Origin: Mumia sp. Pv4-285
Lineage (GTDB): Bacteria > Actinomycetota > Actinomycetes > Propionibacteriales > Nocardioidaceae
Reading direction: 5' to 3'
DNA: 64,000 nt
Assembly (NCBI RefSeq): GCF_041320275.1
Contig: NZ_CP162023.1
Span: forward strand, 1,054,001 to 1,118,000
Shown: piece after piece, positions 42,267-50,576 of the stretch
Layout: every line of letters begins with the position of its first letter
How positions within the stretch are numbered: position 1 is the first letter of the stretch
Program-made: the position numbers and the translations under genes
Notes under the pieces: generated by a model
Told to the model about the DNA's origin: nothing
What the model saw: only the letters and a program-made list of their open reading frames with translations
The model's database searches: none

Positions 42267-42851
42267 ATGACGGAGTCGCCGTGGCTCGTGGTGGGCCTGG
42301 GCAACCCCGGCCCCGCCTATGCCTCGACGCGTCACAACATCGGCTACCTGGTCGCCGACCGTCTCGCTGAGATGGTCGGTGGCCGCTGGAAGTCGCACAA
42401 GCCCACGCGCACGGACGTCGTGGAGGGCCGCCTCGGCGGTCCTTCCGGCGTCCGTGTCGTGCTCGGGCGCTCCCGCGGCTACATGAACGAGAGCGGCGGC
42501 GGTGTCCGAGCGCTCTCGACGTTCTACAAGGTCCCGCCCACGCAGCTCGTCGTGGTCTACGACGAGCTGGACCTCCCGTACGAGACCATGCGCGTGAAGT
42601 TCGGCGGCGGAGACAACGGCCACAACGGACTGAAGTCCATCCGGTCGTCTCTGGGCACCGGCGACTACTTCAAGGTCCGGGTCGGCATCGGGCGGCCGCC
42701 GGGACGTCAGGACCCCGCCGACTACGTGCTCAAACCGTTCAGCAGCACCGAGCGGAAAGAGCTCCCGCTGGTCGTGGAGACCGCGGCCGACGCCGTCCAC
42801 ACACTCGTGGCTCGTGGGCTCGAGATCGCCCAGCGCGAGTTCAATTCCTGA
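42267..42851 (+). CDS. pth: Peptidyl-tRNA hydrolase
   Basis: A 194-residue Pth1 enzyme that frees tRNA from peptidyl-tRNA that fell off the ribosome. Signatures are LVVGLGNPGPAYASTRHNIGY with the catalytic His, RSRGYMNESGG, VVYDELDLP with the conserved Asp, and KFGGGDNGHNGLKSI. AGGAG lies before ATG 42267. A hairpin follows the stop. Confidence 0.96.
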   Translation: MTESPWLVVGLGNPGPAYASTRHNIGYLVADRLAEMVGGRWKSHKPTRTDVVEGRLGGPSGVRVVLGRSRGYMNESGGGVRALSTFYKVPPTQLVVVYDELDLPYETMRVKFGGGDNGHNGLKSIRSSLGTGDYFKVRVGIGRPPGRQDPADYVLKPFSSTERKELPLVVETAADAVHTLVARGLEIAQREFNS

Positions 42852-42855
42852 GGCG

Positions 42856-42875
42856 GTGTGGGGGAGCCCACACCC
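42856..42875 (+). terminator. Hairpin terminator of pth
   Basis: GGTGTGGG (42856-42863), loop GGAG, CCCACACC (42868-42875): a perfect 8-bp stem five bases after the pth stop. It separates the housekeeping genes from the exopolysaccharide locus. Confidence 0.7.
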
Positions 42876-42985
42876 CATTCGTTAACCTTTCGGCTGCTTT
42901 GTGGAAAAGCGGCACGAGCGACCCTTCCACCGTGCTTCACTCATGGCTGATGTATCGATCAATCGGGGTGAAAGGCTTGACGGAG

Positions 42986-44404
42986 ATGGACATCGCGAGG
43001 GAGCCGGCGCTCGGGCGGACCGTCCCGGTGCTGACGGATCGAGTCTCCTCGAACCTCGCACGCAAGATGCGCAACCGCTCCAGGATGGCTGCCCTCGCGT
43101 TCCTGCTGTCGACGCTGGGCTCAGCCCTGGTTGCGGCGGTGATCGCACCCCAGGTCGGACACTACGTGTGGCTCGTCGTGGGTGCCATCGCTGTCACGCT
43201 CGTCGTCGAATACTTCACGATCCCTGCCTACGAGCGCACCCGGTCCCTTCGTCCGTCCAAGCACCTCGTCGTCGCCGGCAGCATCGTGGTGCTCGCGCTG
43301 ACGATCGTCGAGGTGATCCGGCCGAGCACCGCGCGCACCAGCATGATCCTGATCCTCACGGCGGCGTTCCTGTGTGCCGCCGCCGTGGTCCTTCGCCACT
43401 TCGTCGCCGCCCCGCGGTCCACCCTGCTCGTCGGCGACCGCACGGGCGTCGGCCACTTCATCGCCCAGTGGGGTGGGCGCACCGACATCGAGATGAAGGG
43501 CATCTGTCTCGTCGGCCTCGCAGCTGACGAGGTCGTGCCGCGCGCGCTCGGAGGTGTCCCGGTGGTGGGCGCGCTGGCCGACGTGACGGCCGCGGCCGAG
43601 CAGCTCGCCGTCGACGAGGTCGTCGTGTCTCCCGGCCCGAGCCTCAGCGCGTACGACGTCCGTCGGCTCACCTGGGCGCTCGACCACTCGCTCGTCGAGC
43701 TGACCGTGGCGACCGAGGTCCACGGTGCGATGCCGCGCCGTGTCCAGCCGCGCGTCCTGGGTCGCAGGCTGATGCTGTCTGTGCGCTCGCCGCGCCGCCC
43801 CGCGCTGGCGCTGTGGCTGAAGGGCGCGATCGACCGCGTCGGAGCCCTCGTCCTGCTGCTGCTCCTCTCGCCGGTGTTCGTGGCGATCGCCCTCGGGGTG
43901 AAGCTCACGACGACAGGGCCGGTCTTCTTCCGTCAGACCAGGACCGGGATCGGCGGTTCACCGTTCGACATGCTCAAGTTCCGGACCATGGTGGTGGATG
44001 CCGAGGACCGCCTCGGGGCACTGATGGACCTCAACGAGGGGTCGGGTCCGTTGTTCAAGCTCCGCGACGACCCCCGTGTGACACCGATCGGCAAGTTCCT
44101 CCGCAAGACGTCGCTCGACGAGCTTCCCCAGCTGATCAACGTGCTGCTCGGTGAGATGTCCATGATCGGGCCGCGACCCGGCCTGCCGTCGGAGGTCGAG
44201 ACGTACGACGACTGGATCCGCCGGCGGCTCCACGTGAAGCCCGGCATCACTGGCCTGTGGCAGGTCAGTGGACGCTCGAACCTCAGCTGGCAGGACTCGG
44301 TCCGCCTCGACATCGACTACGTCGACAACTGGACGATCCGCAGCGACTTCGCGATCGCCGCCAAGACGGCTCGCGCAGTGATCAAGGGCGACGGAGCGCA
44401 CTGA
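42986..44404 (+). CDS. Exopolysaccharide polyprenyl-phosphate sugar-phosphate transferase (priming enzyme)
   Basis: A 472-residue polyisoprenyl-phosphate hexose-1-phosphate transferase of the WbaP/CpsE type, which loads the first sugar on undecaprenyl phosphate. Four N-terminal helices (about 38-150), a CoA-binding-like cytoplasmic domain (STLLVGDRTGVGHFIAQWGG) and a fifth re-entrant helix (VGALVLLLLLSPVFVAIALG) precede the catalytic domain: VFFRQTRTGIGG, FDMLKFRTM, LRKTSLDELPQLINVL, MSMIGPRPGLPSEV and PGITGLWQVSGRS. The start is uncertain: ATG 42986 is chosen, with GTG 42968 and ATG 42950 possible. It opens the EPS locus. Confidence 0.92.
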   Translation: MDIAREPALGRTVPVLTDRVSSNLARKMRNRSRMAALAFLLSTLGSALVAAVIAPQVGHYVWLVVGAIAVTLVVEYFTIPAYERTRSLRPSKHLVVAGSIVVLALTIVEVIRPSTARTSMILILTAAFLCAAAVVLRHFVAAPRSTLLVGDRTGVGHFIAQWGGRTDIEMKGICLVGLAADEVVPRALGGVPVVGALADVTAAAEQLAVDEVVVSPGPSLSAYDVRRLTWALDHSLVELTVATEVHGAMPRRVQPRVLGRRLMLSVRSPRRPALALWLKGAIDRVGALVLLLLLSPVFVAIALGVKLTTTGPVFFRQTRTGIGGSPFDMLKFRTMVVDAEDRLGALMDLNEGSGPLFKLRDDPRVTPIGKFLRKTSLDELPQLINVLLGEMSMIGPRPGLPSEVETYDDWIRRRLHVKPGITGLWQVSGRSNLSWQDSVRLDIDYVDNWTIRSDFAIAAKTARAVIKGDGAH

Positions 44405-44566
44405 GCGCGGCCCGACGGCCCCACCTTCCGGACTGACGACCACGACCGTGTCGCGGCCTTCGTGGTGCGCGCTCCGTAGGGCTCGCTTACGTTGAAGCTC
44501 TCGGGCCTTCACGAGCGCCGCTCGGCGGCGACACGCGGTGGAGGGCCTGGCGAGCACAGGGGGAAC

Positions 44567-46087
44567 ATGGGGGCCTCGCACGAGACCGCATCGTCAGCAC
44601 GGCCGTGGGCCGGCGGAAGGCGTGCGTCGAGTGTCGCCACCGTCGCGGCGGCGCTGCTCCTCGGTGCCTTCACGGCGCCCGCGTCGGGCGAGGTCCGCGT
44701 CCGTGACGCAGCGGGTGCCGAGCTGGTCAAGAACGGGTCGTTCGAGCGCGGCCTCCGCGGATGGCGTACGAACGACCGCCGGATGACGAAGCTCCGCCAG
44801 GTCCGTCGCGCGATCAAGGGCAAGCGCGCCGTACGGCTGCGTGCTGTGAAGGGCCGCCGCAACATCGTGCTCAACGACCGCAAGAACACGGTTCGCAAGG
44901 CCCCGAAGGGCGCGCGCTACCGGCTGAGCGCCTACGTCAGGTCCCCCGACCGGCTCGCAGGTGACCTGCGCGTGCGGGTCGTTCGCACCGTGCGTGGCAA
45001 GCCAAGGAGGACGCGCGTGTCGATCCATCGCGCGCGCTACCGGCTGACCCACCGACACTGGGTCCACGTGAGCCTCACCTTCAAGGTGAAGCGGAAGCGG
45101 TCGGCGCTCGACCTGAACGTCGTGGCCTGGAACGCCCGCCCTGGGCAGGTCCTGTACGTGGACCAGGTCTCGCTGCGGCGACTGAGGTCGGTCCGGGTTC
45201 CCGTCCGTGGGGTTCCCGAGGGAGGCGGGACCCTGACCAACGGGTGCCACTACTCCGCCCGTGGGGTCCCGGAGTGCGGCGCGTACGCCGGTGCTGCCGT
45301 GGGCGACAACGCGAGCCCGGCGGGGCACGAGTCACGCGCCGGTCAACCGCTCGGCGTGCACCGCACGTTCTGGAAGGCCGACGACGTCGCGGCTGCGGTC
45401 GCGACGGCGCGCGCCGACCTCGCCCGACGACGGGTGCCGTGGATGAGCTTCAAGCTCCCCTACTCGTGGACGGCCATGGCGGCCGGCGCAGGCGATGCGT
45501 GGGCCCGTGACATCGCGGCCCGGCTGAGCAAGCTCGACGGGCCGGTCTGGATCGCCTTCCACCACGAGCCGGAGAAGGACGGCGCCATCGCGAGCTGGAG
45601 AGCCATCCAGGAGCGACTCTCCCCGATCGTGCGGCGTACGGCGTCCAACGTCGCCTTCACCATCATCCTGACCGGCTGGAACCAGCTCTACGGGAGCGCT
45701 GCGTACTCGCTCCCCGCGATCTGGCCCAGGCGCACCGCAGTGGACGTCGTCGGGTTCGACGTCTACAACCGGTACGGCACACCGGACTCCAGCCAGACCA
45801 AGCCCGCCGATCTCGTGTCCGAGTACTTCGACCCTCTCTCGGCCTGGGCCCGCTCACGAGGGGTGGCGTGGGGGATCGCCGAGACCGGCTACACCGACGC
45901 CACCGCCGCCAAGGATCCGACGTGGCTGCGCCGGACGTACGCGGGGCTCGTCGCCAGGGGCGGCGTGGCGCTGGCGTACTTCGACAGCGCTCCCGCGAGC
46001 GCCACCGGCGACTGGCTCCTCGACGACGCGCGGAAGGCCCGGCAGTTCGCCGACGTGGTCTCCGGAACTCCGACGATGAGACGCTGA
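44567..46087 (+). CDS. Secreted GH26-like glycosidase with basic carbohydrate-binding region
   Basis: A 506-residue exported protein: signal peptide (about 20-41, ending PASGE), a CBM4/9-like jelly roll at about 50-205 (LVKNGSFERGLRGWRTN...LDLNVVAWNA) and a GH26-like (alpha/beta)8 barrel at about 225-500. Candidate catalytic residues are Glu334 in FHHEPEKDG (acid/base) and Glu439 in AETGYTD (nucleophile). The binding region is packed with Arg and Lys (for example RRAIKGKRAVRLRAVKGRRN), unlike its neighbour paralogue. It may trim or release the polymer made by the locus. GGGGGA precedes ATG 44567. Confidence 0.82.
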   Translation: MGASHETASSARPWAGGRRASSVATVAAALLLGAFTAPASGEVRVRDAAGAELVKNGSFERGLRGWRTNDRRMTKLRQVRRAIKGKRAVRLRAVKGRRNIVLNDRKNTVRKAPKGARYRLSAYVRSPDRLAGDLRVRVVRTVRGKPRRTRVSIHRARYRLTHRHWVHVSLTFKVKRKRSALDLNVVAWNARPGQVLYVDQVSLRRLRSVRVPVRGVPEGGGTLTNGCHYSARGVPECGAYAGAAVGDNASPAGHESRAGQPLGVHRTFWKADDVAAAVATARADLARRRVPWMSFKLPYSWTAMAAGAGDAWARDIAARLSKLDGPVWIAFHHEPEKDGAIASWRAIQERLSPIVRRTASNVAFTIILTGWNQLYGSAAYSLPAIWPRRTAVDVVGFDVYNRYGTPDSSQTKPADLVSEYFDPLSAWARSRGVAWGIAETGYTDATAAKDPTWLRRTYAGLVARGGVALAYFDSAPASATGDWLLDDARKARQFADVVSGTPTMRR

Positions 46088-46276
46088 CGAGAGCATGGCG
46101 CTCGGATGCGCGAGGGCCACCGCGATACCTGGCAGGTTTGCGTCAGTTGTCCGAGTTCTGACGATCTCTGGTCTTCACCTAGGGCCTCGGATACCGTTCC
46201 CCACCTCGGGTAAAGACGCGTGCCGTTCGCGGCGGATTCTCGGTACGCACCCTCTCTTGCCGCCGCACTGATACTG

Positions 46277-48010
46277 ATGACTGATCCTTTCAGCAGCCAC
46301 CAGTCCACCTCCCCCAAGAACCGAACACCGCGCCGTGGAGGCGACCATCGAGGGCCCCGCCGCCGGCGCTCGACGATCGCCGCAGCCGGCGCGGCTTCGC
46401 TCGTCGCAGGATTCGTCGTCCTCACGACCTCGACGCCTGCTTCCGGAGAATGGATCCCCGGTCCCGAGCTCGTCGTCAACGGATCGTTCGAGGACGGCAC
46501 GACGGGTTGGAAGACGAACGGTGGTCGTGAGACCCCGCTCGTCCAGGCCCGTCCCGGTGTCGACAGCGCGAACTCCGCGCTCATCTCGGCCTCCGCTCGT
46601 CGCAACCTCGTGCTGAACGACGCCAAGAACACGGTTCGCGACACCGATGCTGAGACGCGCTTCCGCGTCTCGGCGCTCGTGCGGTCGGACAACGTGACCT
46701 CGGGTGAGCTCCGCGTCCGCGAGGTGACCCAGAAGGTCGTGACGCTCAACCGCGAGCGCTTCCGCCTCGAAGCGGGCGCCGACTGGCAGCGCGTCAGCCT
46801 GGAGCTGACCGTGGAACGCAACGGCTCGAGCCTCGACCTGAACGTCATCACGTGGGACGCGCGCCCCGGCGAGAACCTGTACGTCGAGGACGTCTCGATG
46901 GTGCAGATGATCCAGGAGGGCACGAACCCGCCGCCGACCGAGCCCACCACGGAACCCACCCCGGAGCCGACTCCGACGACGGACCCCACCACGGCCCCGA
47001 CTCCGTCGCCCGAGCCCACCCCCACGGCTGAGCCGACGACGCCCACGGATCCCGAGGGCACGCCGCCGACGCCCACGCCGACGACGGCACCCACGACGCC
47101 TCCGCCGACGACCGAGCCTCCGAAGCCGGAGCCGGGCGGCGGCGTCCTGACGAACGGCTGCAAGTACTCCGCACGCGGCATCCCCGAGTGCGGTGCCTAC
47201 TTCGGCGCGGCGCTCGGGAGCAACGACGACCCGACCCCGCTCGAGAAGAAGGCGGGCCAGCGGTTCGGCATCCACCGCACCTTCTGGCAGGCCTCGCAGG
47301 TCGACGCCGCCGTCAGGACGGCCGAGCAGGACCTCGCCCTCGGACGGCTGCCCTGGATCAGCTTCAAGCTGCCGACGTCGTGGGAGGCCATGGCCTCCGG
47401 CGCGGGTGACGCCTGGGCCCGCGACATCGCCGATCGCCTCGGCGGACTGGACGGCCCCGTGTGGGTGGCGTTCCACCACGAGCCCGAGACCGACGGCGAC
47501 ATGGCCCAGTGGACGCAGATCCAGCGCCGGCTCGCGCCGATCGTGCGCAGCACCGCACCGAACGTCGCCTACACGATCATCCTCACCGGCTGGCACCAGG
47601 TCGAGGGGCAGGGCGACACCGCGTCGTACGGCCTCGACCGCATCTGGCCCACGGGGACCAAGATCGACGTGGTCGGTTTCGACGTCTACAACCGGTTCGG
47701 CACCGACCGCTCGAACCGAGACGCTCCGTACGACCTCGGCAAGGAGTTCTTCGAACCCCTCGCGAAGTGGTCGAAGGCGAACGGGATCCCGTGGGCCATC
47801 GGTGAGACCGGCTACACGGACGCCACGGCGAAGGCCGACTCGGACTGGCTCCAGAAGACGTACGACCAGCTCGTCGATCTCGACGGCATCGCGATGTCGT
47901 ACTTCAGCAGCTCGCTGAACGCGACCGGCGACTGGCTGCTCGACACGTCGGACCGGCAGGACCAGTTCGTCGACGTGCTCCGCGGGACACCGCTGCTGCC
48001 CGTCTCCTGA
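46277..48010 (+). CDS. Secreted CBM / Pro-Thr linker / GH26-like glycosidase
   Basis: A 577-residue paralogue of the preceding gene. A basic N-terminus and export helix (31-56), a CBM4/9-like domain (62-210, LVVNGSFEDGTTGWKTN), a 70-residue Pro/Thr/Glu linker (215-287) and a GH26-like domain (290-575) with Glu402 in FHHEPETDG and Glu510 in GETGYTD. The linker is a likely target for protein O-mannosylation by the Pmt of this window. The start is not certain: ATG 46277 has no good ribosome-binding site and a GTG at 46220 is in frame. A terminator follows. Confidence 0.82.
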   Translation: MTDPFSSHQSTSPKNRTPRRGGDHRGPRRRRSTIAAAGAASLVAGFVVLTTSTPASGEWIPGPELVVNGSFEDGTTGWKTNGGRETPLVQARPGVDSANSALISASARRNLVLNDAKNTVRDTDAETRFRVSALVRSDNVTSGELRVREVTQKVVTLNRERFRLEAGADWQRVSLELTVERNGSSLDLNVITWDARPGENLYVEDVSMVQMIQEGTNPPPTEPTTEPTPEPTPTTDPTTAPTPSPEPTPTAEPTTPTDPEGTPPTPTPTTAPTTPPPTTEPPKPEPGGGVLTNGCKYSARGIPECGAYFGAALGSNDDPTPLEKKAGQRFGIHRTFWQASQVDAAVRTAEQDLALGRLPWISFKLPTSWEAMASGAGDAWARDIADRLGGLDGPVWVAFHHEPETDGDMAQWTQIQRRLAPIVRSTAPNVAYTIILTGWHQVEGQGDTASYGLDRIWPTGTKIDVVGFDVYNRFGTDRSNRDAPYDLGKEFFEPLAKWSKANGIPWAIGETGYTDATAKADSDWLQKTYDQLVDLDGIAMSYFSSSLNATGDWLLDTSDRQDQFVDVLRGTPLLPVS

Positions 48011-48027
48011 CGGACCGTGGCTGAGAG

Positions 48028-48064
48028 GGCCCCGGGAAAGATCGAGAATCGGTCTCCCGGGGCC
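48028..48064 (+). terminator. Hairpin terminator after the GH26-like pair
   Basis: GGCCCCGGGA (48028-48037) pairs with TCCCGGGGCC (48055-48064) around a 17-base loop, and the stem can extend with AGAG/TTCT on the outside. TTCTGCTCTGCTTC follows, a weak pyrimidine tract. Confidence 0.75.
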
Positions 48065-48145
48065 TTCTGCTCTGCTTCAATGCTGGTCAGAGACGAATCG
48101 GGGCGTCGCCGAGCGGAGCCCGCTGACCAGAGGAGGGCGAGGTCG

Positions 48146-49108
48146 ATGGCGAAGCCGCGCACGTTGCTCGTCGCTGCGACCGGCGGCCACCTCGAACAGC
48201 TCTACCGGATCCACGAGCGGATCGTGCCGGAGTCGGGGGACGTCACCTGGGTCACGCACGACGATCCTCAGTCGCGATCGCTGCTGGCTGGCCGGCAGGT
48301 GGAGCTGGTCGACTACGTCCCGCCGCGCGGCTACGCCACGATCGCCCGGATCGCCCCGCACGCGTGGTCGATCATCAGGCGCGGCCGCTTCGACCGCGTC
48401 GTCTCGACCGGGGCCGGCGTCGCGCTGCCGTTCTTCCTCGCCGCCCGCGCCCAGGGCGTCCCGTGCCACTACATCGAGAGCGCAGCGCGCGCGGACGGGC
48501 CGAGCCTGACCGGACGCCTCGTGTCCCGCCTCCCGGGGGTGCGTCTCTACAGCCAGTACGAAAGCTGGTCCGGGGGCCGCTGGAACTACCGCGGCTCGTT
48601 GTTCGACGCCTTCGAGGTGGTCGAGAAGGCAGACGAGCCCATCAGCAAGGTCGTCGTGACGCTCGGCACCATGAGGACGTACGAGTTCCGCCGCCTCGTC
48701 GACCGGCTCGTGACGGTGCTGCCCGAGGTCGTCGACGGTGACGCCCAGGTCCTCTGGCAGGTCGGCGTCACCGACGCGAAGCCGCCGTTCGGCGAGGTCC
48801 ACGCCAACGTCCCCAACGCCGATCTTCGCGCAGCGATCGAGGACGCGGACCTCGTCGTGGCGCACTCGGGCATCGGCTCGGCGATCACCGCGCTCGAGCT
48901 CGGCAAGCGACCGGTCCTCGTGCCCCGCCGCCCTGCCTTCGGCGAGCACGTCGACGACCACCAGGCCTTGATCGCCGGCGAGCTGGGAGCGCGCGACCTC
49001 GCGATCTCGCGCGAGGCGGACGAGCTCACCGCCGACGATCTCCGTACCGCCGCACGCGGGCGTGTCCGCGTCGGCACCCGTCCAGAACCGTTCGCGCTCG
49101 TCGACTGA
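48146..49108 (+). CDS. Fused PssD/PssE-type (Alg14/Alg13-like) glycosyltransferase
   Basis: A 320-residue glycosyltransferase in which the two halves, separate in many EPS loci, are fused. The N-terminal half (1-165) is Alg14/PssD-like with VAATGGHLEQLYRI and SAARADGPSLTGRL; the C-terminal half (170-320) is Alg13/PssE-like, GT28 fold, with VVVTLGTMRTYEFRRLV and the UDP-sugar-binding ADLVVAHSGIGSAITALELG. It likely adds the second sugar, often a glucuronate, to the lipid-linked primer. The UDP-glucose dehydrogenase gene starts 19 bases downstream. Confidence 0.88.
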   Translation: MAKPRTLLVAATGGHLEQLYRIHERIVPESGDVTWVTHDDPQSRSLLAGRQVELVDYVPPRGYATIARIAPHAWSIIRRGRFDRVVSTGAGVALPFFLAARAQGVPCHYIESAARADGPSLTGRLVSRLPGVRLYSQYESWSGGRWNYRGSLFDAFEVVEKADEPISKVVVTLGTMRTYEFRRLVDRLVTVLPEVVDGDAQVLWQVGVTDAKPPFGEVHANVPNADLRAAIEDADLVVAHSGIGSAITALELGKRPVLVPRRPAFGEHVDDHQALIAGELGARDLAISREADELTADDLRTAARGRVRVGTRPEPFALVD

Positions 49109-49127
49109 CGGGCCACAGGAGTCCATC

Positions 49128-50495
49128 ATGAGTCGCACCTCGTCAGACCACCCCGACTCGGGTGTCCAGGTCTGTGTCATCGGCACCGGCTACGTCGGTC
49201 TCACCGCCGGCGCCTGCCTCGCGTACCTCGGCCACCGCGTCACGTGCGCCGACGCGTCGGCGGACCGTGTCGCGGCGCTGCGGCGCGGGACGATCCCGAT
49301 CTACGAGGCGGGGCTCGACGAGCTCGTCGAGGCTGGCGCGTCATCAGGTCGGCTGTCGTTCGTGACCAGCAACCTCGACGCGGTCCACGACGCCGACGTG
49401 GTCTTCCTGTGCCTCCCCACCCCGCAGGACGCCGACGGCAGCGCCGACCTCAGCCGAGTCCTGGCTGTTGCCGCAGAGATCGGCGCCTCCCTCAAGGAGG
49501 GCGCCGTCGTCGTCAACAAGTCGACGGTCCCGGTCGGTACGGCAGCCCGGGTGGCGGAGGCGCTCGGGCGACCTGACGTCCATGTCGTGTCGAACCCGGA
49601 GTTCCTCGCCGAGGGATCGGCCGTGCGTGACTTCCTCAACCCCGACCGCGTGGTCGTGGGGTCTGACGACGCCTCCGCGGCGGAGCGCGTCGCCGCGCTG
49701 TACGCCCCGCTCGACGCGCGCACCGTCGTGACCGACGTCGCCAGTGCCGAGACGATCAAGTACGCGTCCAACGCCTACCTCGCCATCCGACTGACCTTCG
49801 TCAACTCGATGGCCGCCGTGTGCGAGGCGTCCGGGGCGGACATCCGCGCGGTCACCGAGGGGATGGGTGCCGACCGCCGGATCGGCACCGCGTTCCTCAA
49901 GCCGGGTCCCGGCTGGGGTGGCTCGTGCTTCCCCAAGGACACGGCCGCCCTCGTACGAACCTCGGAGGAGCACGGCTTCGACTTCAGCCTGCTCCGCGCG
50001 GCGGTCGACGCGAACGCACAGCACCGGCGCTGGCTGCTCGGCAAGATCGTGGGGGCCGTCGGAGGCGACGTGCGCGGCAGGCGGGTGGCCCTGTGGGGAC
50101 TCACCTTCAAGGCGGGCACCGACGACCTCCGCGACTCGCCCGCGCTCGAGCTGGCTCACGACCTCGTCGCCCTCGGCGCCCAGGTCCGTGCGTACGACCC
50201 GACGGTCACGACCGACGTCGACGGGATCGACGTCGCTCGTTCCGCGCTCGCGGCGTGCGAGGACGCGGACGTCCTGGCGATCGGCACGGAGTGGCCGGAG
50301 TTCTCCGAAGTCGACCTCAGCGAGGTCGCCAGCGCCCTGGCAGGGGACGTCGTCGTCGACTGCCGCAACGTCCTCGACGCGCCCGCCGCGGCAGCCGCGG
50401 GTCTTCTCTACACCGGCGTCGGGCTCCGCGGCGTGGGCGTCGTACCGACCTCGGCTGCCGTCGACGCCGCCCTCGACGGCGGCACGGCGGCCTGA
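49128..50495 (+). CDS. UDP-glucose 6-dehydrogenase family protein
   Basis: A 455-residue UDP-glucose/GDP-mannose dehydrogenase. The NAD loop is VCVIGTGYVGLTAGACLAYLG; NKSTVPVGTA, VSNPEFLAEGSAVRDF and the catalytic Cys in GPGWGGSCFPKDTAAL follow, with the C-terminal LTFKAGTDDLRDSPAL. It oxidises UDP-glucose twice to UDP-glucuronate (or a related uronate), so the polymer of this locus should be acidic. AGGAG precedes ATG 49128. UDP-glucose can come from galU at 1.0 kb. Confidence 0.93.
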   Translation: MSRTSSDHPDSGVQVCVIGTGYVGLTAGACLAYLGHRVTCADASADRVAALRRGTIPIYEAGLDELVEAGASSGRLSFVTSNLDAVHDADVVFLCLPTPQDADGSADLSRVLAVAAEIGASLKEGAVVVNKSTVPVGTAARVAEALGRPDVHVVSNPEFLAEGSAVRDFLNPDRVVVGSDDASAAERVAALYAPLDARTVVTDVASAETIKYASNAYLAIRLTFVNSMAAVCEASGADIRAVTEGMGADRRIGTAFLKPGPGWGGSCFPKDTAALVRTSEEHGFDFSLLRAAVDANAQHRRWLLGKIVGAVGGDVRGRRVALWGLTFKAGTDDLRDSPALELAHDLVALGAQVRAYDPTVTTDVDGIDVARSALAACEDADVLAIGTEWPEFSEVDLSEVASALAGDVVVDCRNVLDAPAAAAAGLLYTGVGLRGVGVVPTSAAVDAALDGGTAA

Positions 50496-50576
50496 CCGGC
50501 AATCGAGCCGGGAAACCTCGGGATGACCACCCGGGGTCTATCCTGAGAGCTGGCCTCACACCAGGAAGGTTCCAGC

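Noticed and set aside
48028-48064. Small RNA gene after the GH26-like genes
   Set aside because: The perfect stem directly after a stop codon and the following pyrimidine tract are better explained as a terminator; no promoter is visible.
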